Source of the DNA: Eisenbergiella porci
GTDB taxonomy: Bacteria; Bacillota; Clostridia; Lachnospirales; Lachnospiraceae
Direction: 5' to 3'
NCBI RefSeq assembly: GCF_009696275.1
Contig: NZ_VUMI01000015.1
Span: forward strand, 46,236-110,235
Length of the DNA stretch: 64,000 nucleotides
This document shows, in pieces, positions 44,558-54,898 of this stretch. The notes under the pieces were generated by a model that was not told the DNA's origin, did no database searches, and saw nothing but the letters and a program-made list of their open reading frames with translations. The position numbers and the translations under genes are program-made. The first letter of the stretch is position 1. The number at the start of each line of letters is the position of its first letter.

Positions 44558-44695
44558 ATGTTCAGTTTGGGATATGTGCCGGTTTACAGCAGCAGCGGTC
44601 AGACGAAAGCAGGATTATTTTTGCTTTACGGGGATACTGCGCCCTTTTTCAGGGAAACGGACATACACAGAGACTGTGGCAGGGCCTGTCTGTAG
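44558..44695 (+). CDS. Short ORF with a strong ribosome binding site
   Basis: 45 codons. AAGGAGACAGAC precedes ATG 44558 at good spacing, 21 bases after the WYL gene. The product (FSLGYVPVYSSSGQTKAGL, then FLLYGD) is hydrophobic in part and has no recognised domain. It may be the start of a lost gene or a small protein. Confidence 0.35.
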   Translation: MFSLGYVPVYSSSGQTKAGLFLLYGDTAPFFRETDIHRDCGRACL

Positions 44696-44860
44696 TTAAG
44701 GGACTGTTACGTCTGGCGGTTCCGTTTAGGCAGTAACTCCGATATGAACCGGGAATCATGTGGAAGCATGCTCCTGGTTTTTTTGCGCCTGTTTTTAAGT
44801 AAAAAGAGCAGTCCGGATTCGGATTGGACCGATGGCTGCCATAAAAAAGGAGTTACGAAA

Positions 44861-46066
44861 ATGAACAGTAATAAATCAGGGAAGAAGCATACAGAACGCA
44901 GGAATATTTACAGAAATATCCCTTTGGATTATATTTTTACCTTTCTTAAGAATCTTGACATGTCCACCTCGGTCTGGGTGCTGTATCTGGCCTTTAAGGG
45001 GATGAACCTGTGGCAGATAGGCATACTGGAGGGAGTGTACCATATCACAAGTATGATTTGTGAAATTCCCTCCGGCGCGGCGGCGGATTTGCTGGGGCGC
45101 AGGAGGACTGTGGTCTGGGGACGGCTGTGCACCGCCATTTCCTGTATCCTGATGCTGCTTTCAGGTAAATTCTGGGGCTTTGCCCTGTCCTTTGTCATTC
45201 AGGCGCTGGGAAATAACCTGAATTCCGGTTCGGAGGAAGCGCTGGTTTATGACAGCATGAAGCAGTGCGGGCGGGAGCCGGAGTACCTGAAGGTGAACGG
45301 CAGAATCAATCTGCTCATTGAAATCTCACAGTCCATTGCCACGGTGGCGGGCGGTATCCTGGCAGAAAGATCCTATGTCTGGTGCTATGGCGCATCTGTT
45401 ATAATCGCCCTGCTGGCCTTGCTGCCGGCTGTGCTGATGAAGGAGCCGGAAATAACGCAGGAAATAAGAAAAAGCGGCGGCATGATAAAGCAGCATTTTG
45501 TCACAAGCTTCCGCATTCTGGCGGAAAACAGGGAAATACGCAGGATAATGCTGTATTTTGAGATGGTTTTTGCTTTTTATACCGTACTGTTTTTCTACAG
45601 CCAGCAGTATTTTTATGATATGGGACTAAATAAGGTGGAAATCAGCGTGATCATGCTGTTGGGCGGCCTGGCCTCCTGCCTTGGCGCGCTGGCCAGTGAA
45701 AAGGTATACGGGAAAGCCGGGGAAAGGACACAGTATGCGGCTGCGCTGGTGATTGCGGCGGGACTTGCCGGGTTCTTCCTGCACCGGCTGCCCGTGTCCG
45801 TGGTTTTGTTTGTGGCAGCCTGCTTTTCCAACGCCCTGCTGTATCCGATACAGTCCATTTCCCTGAACCGGCTGATTCCATCAGGCCAGAGGGCAACGCT
45901 GATTTCTGTGGGCAGTATGCTGTTTTCCGTTATTATGATACTGCTGTTTCCGGCAGCAGGCGCGGCGGCGGAGCGGATTGGGCTGTCTGGCACCTTCCTT
46001 TTGCTGGGAGCGCTGCAGCTGGTGATGACGGTATTGTTTTACCGGGATTCACACAGGCATAAATAA
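44861..46066 (+). CDS. MFS transporter
   Basis: ~402 residues with about 12 membrane segments. The signature loop between helices 2 and 3 reads GAAADLLGRRRTVVWGR, the G-x-x-x-D-x-x-G-R-R/K motif of the major facilitator superfamily; the mid-loop has KEPEITQEIRK. The substrate is not predictable; the family includes drug and sugar efflux carriers. AAAAAAGGAG precedes ATG 44861; the upstream frame to 44744 is not supported. A hairpin with TTTTTT follows at ~46108. Confidence 0.88.
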   Translation: MNSNKSGKKHTERRNIYRNIPLDYIFTFLKNLDMSTSVWVLYLAFKGMNLWQIGILEGVYHITSMICEIPSGAAADLLGRRRTVVWGRLCTAISCILMLLSGKFWGFALSFVIQALGNNLNSGSEEALVYDSMKQCGREPEYLKVNGRINLLIEISQSIATVAGGILAERSYVWCYGASVIIALLALLPAVLMKEPEITQEIRKSGGMIKQHFVTSFRILAENREIRRIMLYFEMVFAFYTVLFFYSQQYFYDMGLNKVEISVIMLLGGLASCLGALASEKVYGKAGERTQYAAALVIAAGLAGFFLHRLPVSVVLFVAACFSNALLYPIQSISLNRLIPSGQRATLISVGSMLFSVIMILLFPAAGAAAERIGLSGTFLLLGALQLVMTVLFYRDSHRHK

Positions 46067-46107
46067 GAGGATAAAAGGAGAGTGTCCGGTCTGATTTCGC
46101 GTTCCCG

Positions 46108-46152
46108 CAGAATAAAAAGAGAGCCAGGCCAGCGCTTCTCTTCCTTTTTTGC
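46108..46152 (+). terminator. Terminator of the MFS gene
   Basis: Stem AAGAGAG/CTTCTCTT with a GC-rich interior and CCTTTTTT tail. Confidence 0.5.
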
Positions 46153-46255
46153 CATCAAAAAATATTTTTTTGAAAAAAATAAAAGGATTCCGGGAATCGG
46201 CGCAGAATATAAAGATAGTGAGCATATTTTTGATTGACGTACTGTGTCGGAAACA

Positions 46256-46269
46256 GGCATTATAATGCC
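46256..46269 (+). promoter_or_regulatory. Palindromic -10 region before dgt
   Basis: GGCATTATAATGCC is a perfect 14-bp palindrome centred on TATAAT, 38 bp before the dgt start. A TTGACG lies at 46234 but the spacing is long (21 bp). It could combine a promoter with an operator. Confidence 0.4.
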
Positions 46270-46306
46270 ATATATTCGTGGCTGCCGTATGGCGGAAAGG
46301 TGACGG

Positions 46307-47317
46307 ATGACAACAATTCGGGAGAATCTGGAGAAGTGGGAGGAGGTTTATTTAAGCCCCTATGCTTCTCTGAGCAAGAATTCCCTGGGAAGGCTGAGGG
46401 ATGAGGAGCCCTGTGATATCAGGCCCGTGTTCCAGCGGGACCGTGACAGGATCCTGCACTGTAAAGCCTTCCGAAGACTGAAGGATAAGACCCAGGTCTT
46501 TCTCGCTCCGCAAGGAGATCATTACAGGACGAGGCTGACCCATACCCTGGAGGTGTCCCAGAATGCAAGGACGATTGCCAAGGCGCTGAGGCTGAACGAG
46601 GATCTGGTGGAAGCTATTGCACTGGGCCATGATTTGGGGCATACGCCCTTCGGCCATGCGGGAGAGCGTGCGCTGAACAAAGTCTGTCCCTATGGCTTTG
46701 AGCACAGCGAACAGAGCGTGCGCTGCGTGGATATCCTGGAGAAGGACGGCCAGGGGCTGAACCTCACCTTTGAGGTCAGGGACGGCATCCGTAATCATCA
46801 GACCAAAGGCAATCCGGCTACGCTGGAAGGAAAAATCGTCAGATTGTCTGATAAAATCGCCTATATCCACCATGACTGCGACGACGCCATACGGGCGGGT
46901 ATCCTGAGGGAGGAGGATATTCCGAAGCAGGTGCAGGAGGTGGCGGGCAGGACCACGGGCGAGCGGCTGGATCATTTTATCCATGATATTGTGACCAACA
47001 GCTTCGGAAAGAACGACATATGCATGTCCCCTCCGGTGGAGGACGCTATGAAAAAACTGCGTTCATTTATGTTTGAGAGGGTTTACACGAACCAGCAGGC
47101 CAAAAGCGAGGAAGGCAAGGCCGAGCTGCTGGTGGAAACGCTCTACGATTATTATCTCCATCATATTGATAAAATATCCGGCGAACTGCTTGTTTTGATG
47201 GAGAGGGGAGAAGCAAAGGAAAGGATTTGCTGTGACTATATAGGGGCAATGACGGACCGTTTCGCCATTGCACAGTATGAGGAAATCTATATTCCCAAGT
47301 GCTGGACGGTGAAGTAA
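46307..47317 (+). CDS. dgt: Deoxyguanosinetriphosphate triphosphohydrolase-like HD protein
   Basis: 336 residues. The HD domain metal motif is HTLEVSQ, then GHDLGHTPFGH (H...HD) and DGIRNHQT, with SDKIAYIHHDCDDA as the later Asp. dGTPases cleave dNTPs to nucleoside and tripolyphosphate and limit dNTP pools. The gene is the first of the conserved dgt-dnaG-rpoD order of Clostridia. GGAAAGG lies 5 bases before ATG. A promoter is not fully clear; the palindromic TATAAT at 46256 is a candidate. Confidence 0.95.
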   Translation: MTTIRENLEKWEEVYLSPYASLSKNSLGRLRDEEPCDIRPVFQRDRDRILHCKAFRRLKDKTQVFLAPQGDHYRTRLTHTLEVSQNARTIAKALRLNEDLVEAIALGHDLGHTPFGHAGERALNKVCPYGFEHSEQSVRCVDILEKDGQGLNLTFEVRDGIRNHQTKGNPATLEGKIVRLSDKIAYIHHDCDDAIRAGILREEDIPKQVQEVAGRTTGERLDHFIHDIVTNSFGKNDICMSPPVEDAMKKLRSFMFERVYTNQQAKSEEGKAELLVETLYDYYLHHIDKISGELLVLMERGEAKERICCDYIGAMTDRFAIAQYEEIYIPKCWTVK

Positions 47318-47375
47318 TCAACGGATTCCGGTTCTGATGGAACCGGGAGCCTTACAGATTGAGGTGAGAGAAGGC

Positions 47376-49148
47376 ATGTATTATCCGGATGAACTGATAG
47401 AAGAAGTCAGGATGAAAAATGATATTGTGGATGTGATTTCAGGCTATGTGCGCCTTCAGAAAAAGGGCGCCAATTATTTCGGCCTGTGCCCATTCCACAA
47501 TGAGAAGTCGCCTTCCTTTTCCGTTTCGCCCGGCAAGCAGATGTATTATTGCTTCGGCTGCGGCGCGGGCGGGAATGTATATACCTTTATCCAGGAATAT
47601 GAGAATTACACGTTTCCGGAGGCGGTGAAAATGCTGGCGGACCGCGCCGGTGTGAATCTGCCGGAAATCGAATATTCCGAAGAGGCGAAGAAGGCGGAAA
47701 GCAAGCGGAGCAGGCTGCTGGAAATCAATAAAGAGGCGGCCAAATATTTCTATTTCCAGCTTCGCGCCAGACAGGGTGAAACAGGGTACAGGTATCTGAG
47801 GGACAGGCAGCTCTCGGATGAGACGATAAAGAAGTTCGGGCTGGGCTTTGCCAATAAGACCAGCAATGACCTGGTACAGTATCTGCGCAGCAAGGGGTAT
47901 TCCCCGGAGCTGATACACGAAGCGGGGCTGTGCAACGTGGATGAAAAACACGGCATGTACGACAAGTTCTGGAACCGGGTGATTTTTCCCATTGAGGATA
48001 TCAACCACCGGGTTATCGGCTTCGGCGGCAGGGTGATGGGGGATGGAACACCGAAGTACTTAAACTCGCCCGAAACGCCGATCTTTGACAAAAGCAGGAA
48101 TCTTTACGGCCTGAATTTTGCAAGGACCTCGCGTAAGGGGAATATCATTCTCTGCGAGGGCTATATGGACGTTATTTCCATGCATCAGGCGGGCTTTGAT
48201 CAGGCGGTGGCGTCTCTTGGCACCGCGTTTACACTGGGACAGGCCAGTCTGCTGAAGCGGTATACGAAGGAGGTTCTGCTTTCCTACGACAGCGACGGCG
48301 CGGGCGTGAAGGCGGCGCTGCGGGCCATCGGCATACTGAAGGAGGCGGGGCTTACCGGGAAGATCATCAGTCTGGAGCCGTACAAGGATCCGGATGAATT
48401 TATGAAAAATCTGGGGAAGGAAGCGTTCCAGGAACGTATCGACCACGCGGAAAACAGCTTTCTTTTTGGAATCAGGATGCTGGAGAAGGAGTACAACCTT
48501 TCTGATCCGGAGGACAAGACCAGGTTCCACAGGGAAATCGCCAGAAAGCTGTGTGATTTTTCCGAAGAGGTGGAGCGGGAGAATTATATCGAAGCGGTGG
48601 CGGAGAAATACCATATCGGCTTCGAAAACCTGAGGAAGCTGGTGGGCAGCATTGCAGCCCAGACAGGGCTTGCCAAACCCGTGGAACGGCCCAAATCGGG
48701 AATCCATAAAAAAACCACCCCGGAGGAAAACAGCAAAAAGACCCAGAGGCTTCTGCTTACCTGGCTGGTGGAGGAACCGCAGTTATATAAAAAAATCGAG
48801 CGGTTTATCGGACCTGAGGACTTTACGGAGGAGCTTTATGTACGGGTGGCCGAAAGGCTGTTCGCAGGGCTTGAAAAGGGCGAACTGAATGCGGCATCTA
48901 TCATAAGCCTGTTCCCCGATGAGGAGGAGCAGAGAGAGGTGGCGTCACTTTTTAACACAAGGCTGATGGAACCGGAGACAATACAGGAAAAAGAAAAAGC
49001 ATTTCACGATATCCTGGTTTCTGTAAAAAGAATCAGCTATGAATATAATACGAGCCGTCTGGGAACTGATGTGGAGGCATTAAACCGCGTCATTGAAGGA
49101 AAAAAGGCATTGGAAGAACTTAGCAAAACGCATATTTCCCTGAATTAA
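47376..49148 (+). CDS. dnaG: DNA primase
   Basis: ~590 residues. The CHC2 zinc finger is [11 protein letters not shown] ... CFGCGAGG (residues ~37-64). The TOPRIM domain has [12 protein letters not shown] with the catalytic Glu and [11 protein letters not shown] with the DxD acid pair. The C-terminal helicase-binding region (~430-590) is helical. It synthesises RNA primers on the lagging strand with DnaB. It starts at ATG 47376 after GAGGTGAGAGAAGG; the frame to 47337 is an unnecessary extension. It is followed 40 bases later by rpoD, the macromolecular-synthesis arrangement. Confidence 0.97.
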   Translation: MYYPDELIEEVRMKNDIVDVISGYVRLQKKGANYFGLCPFHNEKSPSFSVSPGKQMYYCFGCGAGGNVYTFIQEYENYTFPEAVKMLADRAGVNLPEIEYSEEAKKAESKRSRLLEINKEAAKYFYFQLRARQGETGYRYLRDRQLSDETIKKFGLGFANKTSNDLVQYLRSKGYSPELIHEAGLCNVDEKHGMYDKFWNRVIFPIEDINHRVIGFGGRVMGDGTPKYLNSPETPIFDKSRNLYGLNFARTSRKGNIILCEGYMDVISMHQAGFDQAVASLGTAFTLGQASLLKRYTKEVLLSYDSDGAGVKAALRAIGILKEAGLTGKIISLEPYKDPDEFMKNLGKEAFQERIDHAENSFLFGIRMLEKEYNLSDPEDKTRFHREIARKLCDFSEEVERENYIEAVAEKYHIGFENLRKLVGSIAAQTGLAKPVERPKSGIHKKTTPEENSKKTQRLLLTWLVEEPQLYKKIERFIGPEDFTEELYVRVAERLFAGLEKGELNAASIISLFPDEEEQREVASLFNTRLMEPETIQEKEKAFHDILVSVKRISYEYNTSRLGTDVEALNRVIEGKKALEELSKTHISLN

Positions 49149-49188
49149 GGATAACAATATTAACATGCGCAGGAAGGATGGACTAAGA

Positions 49189-50382
49189 ATGGGCAAAAAG
49201 ACACAGGAAAAAGCTGATGAGACGAAAAAAACAACAAATCAGAACGAAGCGGAAATGACCCCGGAAGAAAGAGCGGCCGCGGAAGCGAAGTTTCTGGAAA
49301 GAGTAAGAGGACTTATCGGCGTTGCCAGAAAGAAAAAAAATATTCTGGAATACCAGGAGATCAGCGATTACTTTGCGGATCTGCAGCTGAATGAGGATCA
49401 GTTTGACAAGCTGCTGGAGCTGCTGGAGCAGAGCAACGTGGATGTACTGCGTATCACCGAGGATGATGACGATATTCCCGATGAGGAAATTATCCTGTCC
49501 GAAGAGGAAGAAGTGGATATGGAGAGTATCGACCTCTCCGTTCCCGATGGCATCAGCATTGAAGATCCGGTGCGTATGTACCTGAAGGAAATCGGCAAGG
49601 TGCCCCTGCTTTCCGCGGAGGAGGAAATCGACCTGGCCCAGAGGATGGAAGTGGGGGATGAGGAAGCCAAAAAGCGTCTGGCGGAAGCAAACCTGCGTCT
49701 GGTGGTCAGCATTGCCAAGAGATATGTGGGAAGGGGCATGCTGTTCCTGGATCTGATCCAGGAAGGAAATCTGGGTCTGATTAAGGCTGTGGAAAAATTC
49801 GATTATACCAAGGGTTATAAATTCTCCACCTATGCTACATGGTGGATCCGCCAGGCGATCACAAGAGCCATTGCGGATCAGGCGAGAACCATCCGTATCC
49901 CGGTCCATATGGTAGAGACGATCAACAAGCTGATCCGCGTGAGCAGACAGCTGCTGCAGGAACTGGGGCGTGAACCTACTCCGGAGGAAATCGCTGAAGA
50001 AATGAGCATGCCGGTGGAGAGAGTGCGTGAAATCCTCAAGATTTCCCAGGAGCCTGTATCCCTGGAAACCCCTATCGGTGAGGAGGAAGACAGCCACCTG
50101 GGCGATTTCATCCAGGATGACAATGTGCCGGTACCGGCGGATGCGGCGGCATTCTCCCTGCTGAAGGAACAGCTGAATGAGGTCCTGGGCACCCTGACGG
50201 AAAGAGAGCAGAAGGTGCTGCGCCTGCGTTTCGGCCTGGACGACGGCCGTGCAAGGACGCTGGAAGAGGTAGGCAAGGAGTTCAACGTAACCCGTGAGCG
50301 TATCCGCCAGATTGAAGCCAAGGCGCTGCGCAAGCTCCGCCATCCCAGCCGCAGCCGCAAGCTGAAGGATTATCTGGATTAA
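49189..50382 (+). CDS. rpoD: RNA polymerase primary sigma factor (sigma-70/SigA)
   Basis: ~397 residues. Region 1.1 is acidic at the N-terminus. Region 1.2 reads [16 protein letters not shown]. Region 2 has [27 protein letters not shown] and [18 protein letters not shown]. Region 3 is intact. Region 4 has [18 protein letters not shown] and [18 protein letters not shown]. This is a full-length housekeeping sigma factor. I prefer ATG 49189 to 49165 because AGGAAGGA lies ~10 bases before it. Confidence 0.97.
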   Translation: MGKKTQEKADETKKTTNQNEAEMTPEERAAAEAKFLERVRGLIGVARKKKNILEYQEISDYFADLQLNEDQFDKLLELLEQSNVDVLRITEDDDDIPDEEIILSEEEEVDMESIDLSVPDGISIEDPVRMYLKEIGKVPLLSAEEEIDLAQRMEVGDEEAKKRLAEANLRLVVSIAKRYVGRGMLFLDLIQEGNLGLIKAVEKFDYTKGYKFSTYATWWIRQAITRAIADQARTIRIPVHMVETINKLIRVSRQLLQELGREPTPEEIAEEMSMPVERVREILKISQEPVSLETPIGEEEDSHLGDFIQDDNVPVPADAAAFSLLKEQLNEVLGTLTEREQKVLRLRFGLDDGRARTLEEVGKEFNVTRERIRQIEAKALRKLRHPSRSRKLKDYLD

Positions 50383-50394
50383 GGAAAAAAGAAT

Positions 50395-51210
50395 ATGGAA
50401 TTGTCAAAAAGACTTCATATGGTCGCATCCATGGTGGAAAAAGGAAGTATCCCGGCGGATGTGGGATGTGACCATGGGTATGTGGCGGTATACCTGATCC
50501 GGGAGGGCGTCTGCCCCCGCGTGTTTGCCATGGATGTAAACGTTGGCCCTCTGGAAAGGGCCAGGGAGCACGTGGAGGAATTCGGGCTTGCTGCATACAT
50601 AGACGTGAGGCTTTCCGACGGAATTTCCGGCCTTCCCTGCCGCGGGGGAAGGCCGGAAGCGGATACGCTTCTGGCTGCGGGAATGGGCGGCCGCCTTATG
50701 GTGAAGATCATGGAGGAGGGCCGCGAGAAGCTTGCACAGATGCGCTGGGCCATTCTCCAGCCCCAGTCGGAGGACTGGCTGGTAAGGGAGGCTTTGAAAA
50801 AGAACGGATATTTTATTACGGAAGAGAATATGATATGGGAAGAGGGCAAATTCTATACCGTTATAAAGGCTGTTAACCTGCAGAACCCGCCGGAAGGTTT
50901 TTGCCGGGAAACGTTGGAGGCGCAGGAAAAACGCTTTCTGGAGGAATGTAAGTCCCAGGGGCTGCTTTCATCGGATGAATGGGAAAGGGCGGCGGATATT
51001 TTCGGCTCCCGCCTGATTCTGGAGAAAAATCCTGTGCTGCTGGAATATTTAAAGGAGAGCCTCAGGAAGAACCGGCAGATAAGCGCCGGGATAGGCAGCG
51101 CATCTGCCGGGGAGGCAGGGGCGCCGGAAAAAGAAAAAACGGCGGGACGCCTTGCACAGCTTGCGAAGGAGCGGCAACTGCTGGAGCAGCTGATTGGCAT
51201 AATGAAATGA
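50395..51210 (+). CDS. trmK: tRNA (adenine22-N1)-methyltransferase TrmK
   Basis: 271 residues. The class I SAM domain reads ADVGCDHGYVAVYLI (motif I) and AMDVNVGPL (motif II), then LLAAGMGGRLMVKI (the conserved GMGG of TrmK) and ILQPQSEDW, followed by a C-terminal coiled-coil with a Lys-rich end. It methylates A22 in the D-loop of tRNA. It starts 12 bases after rpoD, after AAGGAAAAAAG. This order (rpoD, trmK, Nif3-like) is standard in Bacillota. Confidence 0.92.
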   Translation: MELSKRLHMVASMVEKGSIPADVGCDHGYVAVYLIREGVCPRVFAMDVNVGPLERAREHVEEFGLAAYIDVRLSDGISGLPCRGGRPEADTLLAAGMGGRLMVKIMEEGREKLAQMRWAILQPQSEDWLVREALKKNGYFITEENMIWEEGKFYTVIKAVNLQNPPEGFCRETLEAQEKRFLEECKSQGLLSSDEWERAADIFGSRLILEKNPVLLEYLKESLRKNRQISAGIGSASAGEAGAPEKEKTAGRLAQLAKERQLLEQLIGIMK

Positions 51211-51271
51211 ACCGTCCCGGCCAGGTAAGCCGTATCGGGGGATGCGGCGGTAAACATAAGGAGAAGGGCGC

Positions 51272-52054
51272 ATGAAATGCAGTGAGGTAATGGCGAAGCT
51301 GGAAGAGCTTTCCCCGCGTTCCTTTGCGGAAAGCTGGGATAATGTGGGGCTGCTTGTGGGGAGCAGGGACAAAGAAGTGGAATCGGTTATGATTGCGCTG
51401 GACGCCACGGACGCGGTCATTGATCAGGCGGTGCTGGCGGGAGCGGATATGCTTCTGACCCATCACCCCATGATTTTTTCTGCGATGAAGCGGATTACGG
51501 CGGAGGATTTTACGGGAAAGCGGATTATCAAGCTGATTGCAAATGATATATCATACTATGCCTGCCATACCAACTTTGATGTGATGGGAATGGCGGACGA
51601 AGCGGCAGACCGCCTGGCGCTGGCGGACAGGACGGTGCTGGAAACCACCTTTGAGGATGAGCTGTCCAAGGAGGGAATCGGCCGGGTGGGCATTTTCCCG
51701 GAGGAGATGACGCTGCGCGAGTGCGCGGCCTATGTGAAGGAAATATTTGATCTGGAAACTGTCCGGGTATTCGGAGAGGCGGAACAGAAAATAAGGAAGG
51801 CGGCTGTGGTGCCTGGCTCCGGGAAGGATTATATCTCCCAGGCAGTGCGCGCGGGCGCTGATGTTTTTATCAGCGGGGATATCGGTCATCATGATGGTAT
51901 AGATGCGCTGGAACAGGGAATCACTATCATAGATGCGGGACATTACGGGCTGGAACAGATTTTTGTCCCCTATATGAAGGAATTTTTAAGCAGGGAGCTG
52001 CCGCAGCTGCATTTGCTGACAGCCAGGCAGCAGGAACCCTTCTGGTATGAATAG
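51272..52054 (+). CDS. Nif3-like dinuclear metal center hexameric protein (YqfO-like)
   Basis: 260 residues. The metal-binding motifs are THHPMIF (H...H), CHTNFD and GHHDG near the C-terminus. A short central region lacks the long insert found in YqfO of Bacillus, so this is the minimal form. The fold is a GTP-cyclohydrolase-like toroid; the role is unsettled (metal-dependent hydrolase is one proposal). AAGGAGAAGGGCGC precedes the ATG. Part of the trmK operon. Confidence 0.93.
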   Translation: MKCSEVMAKLEELSPRSFAESWDNVGLLVGSRDKEVESVMIALDATDAVIDQAVLAGADMLLTHHPMIFSAMKRITAEDFTGKRIIKLIANDISYYACHTNFDVMGMADEAADRLALADRTVLETTFEDELSKEGIGRVGIFPEEMTLRECAAYVKEIFDLETVRVFGEAEQKIRKAAVVPGSGKDYISQAVRAGADVFISGDIGHHDGIDALEQGITIIDAGHYGLEQIFVPYMKEFLSRELPQLHLLTARQQEPFWYE

Positions 52055-52063
52055 GAGCGATTT

Positions 52064-53758
52064 ATGGTAAAAGTAACGGTAAACGGGATATGCAGGGAAT
52101 ATGAAAACGGCGTGACCTATGAAAAACTGGCACAGGAGCATCAGGCAGAATACGATCACAGGATTATTCTTGCCATAGCCAACGGAAAAATCAAAGAGCT
52201 TCACAAAACGGTGGATCGTGATGCTGCCGTTACCTTTCAGACGCTGGCGGGCAGAGTGGGACACGATACCTACATCCGCAGCGCGATCATGCTTCTTATC
52301 AAGGCCATCAGCGATATCGCCGGCTCCCCCAGGGCGGGCAAGGTTTCCGTGGAATTTTCCATCGGCAGGGGCTATTACTGCATTCCCAGGGGAGAACTGG
52401 CTGAAAAGGTAATCTGCGCCGACGGGGAAGAGGACGGCCAGATAGAGGCCGGCTTCGTGGAGCAGGTCAGGAAAAGAATGTGGGAACTGGTGGAACGCAG
52501 GCTTCCCATCAGTAAAAAAGCTTATCCCACGGACGAGGCAATCGAGATTTTCAATGCCCAGGGAATGGAGGATAAGGTCAGGCTGTTCCGTTACAGGCGC
52601 GGCTCCTATATCAATGTCTATTGTCTGGACGGATATTATGACTATAATTACGGCTATATGGTGCCGGATACCGGATATTTGCAGTATTTTGACCTGATAC
52701 CCTATAAAGCGGGCCTGATGCTGATGCTTCCCGACAGAAGCGAGCCGGAAACCCTGGTTCCCTTTGAACCCAGGGAAAAGCTGTTCCATACGCTCCTCCG
52801 CTCCAACGATTGGGGAGAAAAAATGGAGATAGAAACCGTGGCGGATCTCAATGACAAGATCTGCGAGGGCGATCTGGCGGAAATGATCCTGGTGCAGGAA
52901 GCAAGGCAGGAGCGCAGGATTGCGGAAATTGCAGGAGATATCGTCAGGCGCGGAAATGTAAAATTCGTCATGATTGCAGGGCCGTCCTCCTCAGGGAAGA
53001 CCACCTTTTCCCATCGCCTGGCCATCCAGCTGAAAACCCATGGTCTGGTGCCCCATCCCATTGCGGTTGACGATTATTTTGTAGACCGGGATAAGACGCC
53101 GCTGGACGAAGAGGGCAACTATAATTTTGAATGCCTGGAAGCCATTGATGTGGAAAAATTCAATCAGGACATGGCGGATTTGCTGGCGGGAAAACGGGTG
53201 GAAATGCCCCGTTTTAACTTTAAAACAGGCCTTCGTGAATACAAAGGGGATTATCTGCAGCTCGGGCCTGAGGACATTCTGGTGATTGAGGGAATCCACG
53301 GCCTGAACGACAGGCTTTCCCATTCGCTTCCTCTGAAAAGCAAATATAAAATATATATCAGCGCCCTCACCAGCCTGAATGTGGACGATCATAACCGGAT
53401 AGCGACAACGGACGGCCGCCTGATCCGCCGTATGGTGCGTGACGCCAGGACAAGAGGCGCTTCCGCCACCCACACCCTGCGGATGTGGTCCTCCGTGCGC
53501 AGAGGGGAGGAGGAAAATATTTTCCCATTCCAGGAAAGCGCTGACGCGATGTTCAACTCTGCCCTGATTTACGAACTGGCGGTGCTGAAGCAGTTTGCGG
53601 AGCCTTTGCTTTACAGCGTGAGGAAGGATCAGCCGGAATATTTTGAAGCAAAGCGCCTGCTTAAATTCCTGGAATATTTCCTGGGCGTGAGCAGTGAAAA
53701 CCTTCCCAATAATTCCATTGTACGTGAATTCGTCGGAGGCAGCTGCTTCCGGGTGTAG
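52064..53758 (+). CDS. Uridine-kinase-like nucleoside kinase with N-terminal TGS-type domain
   Basis: 564 residues. The N-terminal ~60 residues have a TGS/ubiquitin-like pattern. A threonyl-tRNA-synthetase-like second domain follows (~100-240: ISKKAYPTDEAIEIF). The kinase domain begins near residue 300: Walker A GPSSSGKTT (306-314), then VDDYFVDRD and IEGIHGLNDRL. This is the Clostridia nucleoside kinase architecture that phosphorylates uridine/cytidine. It starts 9 bases after the Nif3-like stop, in the same operon. I expect it to be cytosolic. Confidence 0.92.
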   Translation: MVKVTVNGICREYENGVTYEKLAQEHQAEYDHRIILAIANGKIKELHKTVDRDAAVTFQTLAGRVGHDTYIRSAIMLLIKAISDIAGSPRAGKVSVEFSIGRGYYCIPRGELAEKVICADGEEDGQIEAGFVEQVRKRMWELVERRLPISKKAYPTDEAIEIFNAQGMEDKVRLFRYRRGSYINVYCLDGYYDYNYGYMVPDTGYLQYFDLIPYKAGLMLMLPDRSEPETLVPFEPREKLFHTLLRSNDWGEKMEIETVADLNDKICEGDLAEMILVQEARQERRIAEIAGDIVRRGNVKFVMIAGPSSSGKTTFSHRLAIQLKTHGLVPHPIAVDDYFVDRDKTPLDEEGNYNFECLEAIDVEKFNQDMADLLAGKRVEMPRFNFKTGLREYKGDYLQLGPEDILVIEGIHGLNDRLSHSLPLKSKYKIYISALTSLNVDDHNRIATTDGRLIRRMVRDARTRGASATHTLRMWSSVRRGEEENIFPFQESADAMFNSALIYELAVLKQFAEPLLYSVRKDQPEYFEAKRLLKFLEYFLGVSSENLPNNSIVREFVGGSCFRV

Positions 53759-53815
53759 ACAAGCCGTGAGGGCTGCCTGCCCGGGGAAGAAACAGGCGGC
53801 CGGAATGGAGCGGTT

Positions 53816-54700
53816 ATGTTTGAAGTGAATGTAAAATCAATTCTCTCAGCCGGAAACGGCATGAATCTGTTCAGGGGCTGCTCCCACGGCTGTATTTACT
53901 GCGATGCCAGGAGCACCTGTTACCAGATTCATCCCGACCGGCCTTTTGAGGATATCGAGATCAAAAAGAATGCGCCACAGCTTTTAGAGCTTGCCCTGCG
54001 CAGAAAAAGGGAACGCTGTATGATTGGGACAGGCGGTATGAGCGATCCTTATATCCCTCTGGAAAAAGAGCTGGGACTGACCCGCCGCTGTCTGGAGCTG
54101 ATAGACGAATACGGCTTCGGCCTTGCCATCCAGACAAAATCCGATCTCATACTGCGTGATCTGGATTTGCTCAAAAGCATTCACCGAAAAACAAAATGCG
54201 TGGTCCAGATAACGCTTACCACCCATGACGAGGCGCTTTGCCGGAAGCTGGAGCCTCATGTGTGCACCACAAAACGGAGGGCGGAGGTCCTTGATATCCT
54301 GCGGGAGGAAGGCATCCCCACCGTCTGCTGGATGACGCCCATCCTTCCCTTTATCAATGACACGGAGGAAAATATCTGCGGCATACTGGATTACTGCATC
54401 CATGCAAAAACCTATGGAATACTGACCTTCGGGATCGGCGTGACCCTCAGAGACGGCGACAGGCAGTATTTTTACCGCAAGCTGGACGAGCATTTTCCGG
54501 GCATGAAGCAAAAATACATACAAACCTACGGGAATGCCTATGAGATACCCTCCCCCAGCCAGGCCTCTCTTATGCGGCTGGTCAGGAAAACCTGTGCTCA
54601 GCACGGGATTGAAAACAATACGAATCGGATTTTTGCTTATATGAACCGCTTTGAGGATAAGCTGGCGGGAGAGCAGCTGTCGTTGTTTGACTTTACCTGA
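53816..54700 (+). CDS. SPL-family radical SAM protein
   Basis: 294 residues. The [4Fe-4S] motif is CSHGCIYC (residues 22-29), followed by the SPL-like block CYQIHPDRPFEDIE, then GTGGMSDPYIPLE and GFGLAIQTKSDLILRD. The family includes spore photoproduct lyase and many related proteins of unknown function; the length is shorter than SplB. ATGGAGCGG precedes the start. It closes the conserved core cluster and is probably co-transcribed with the kinase. Confidence 0.9.
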   Translation: MFEVNVKSILSAGNGMNLFRGCSHGCIYCDARSTCYQIHPDRPFEDIEIKKNAPQLLELALRRKRERCMIGTGGMSDPYIPLEKELGLTRRCLELIDEYGFGLAIQTKSDLILRDLDLLKSIHRKTKCVVQITLTTHDEALCRKLEPHVCTTKRRAEVLDILREEGIPTVCWMTPILPFINDTEENICGILDYCIHAKTYGILTFGIGVTLRDGDRQYFYRKLDEHFPGMKQKYIQTYGNAYEIPSPSQASLMRLVRKTCAQHGIENNTNRIFAYMNRFEDKLAGEQLSLFDFT

Positions 54701-54898
54701 CAGTGTGGTCGTGACATTATACGCGGATGCGGATCCGGTGTCTGCACTGTGGGGAACATCTTCTTTGGACAGCTTGTAACTTCGACAGGTTTCTTTTTTA
54801 TACTCTGCTTTTAGCTGAAGGCTATCATAGACGGAGAAAGCGTACTCAACAAATCCCCATTGGTTTATGGGAAAACGAATAGATTTGGAGGGCAGGAT

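Noticed and set aside
49183..50343. A 386-codon minus-strand frame over rpoD
   Set aside because: It is a shadow of the sigma factor, the strongest gene call in the window.
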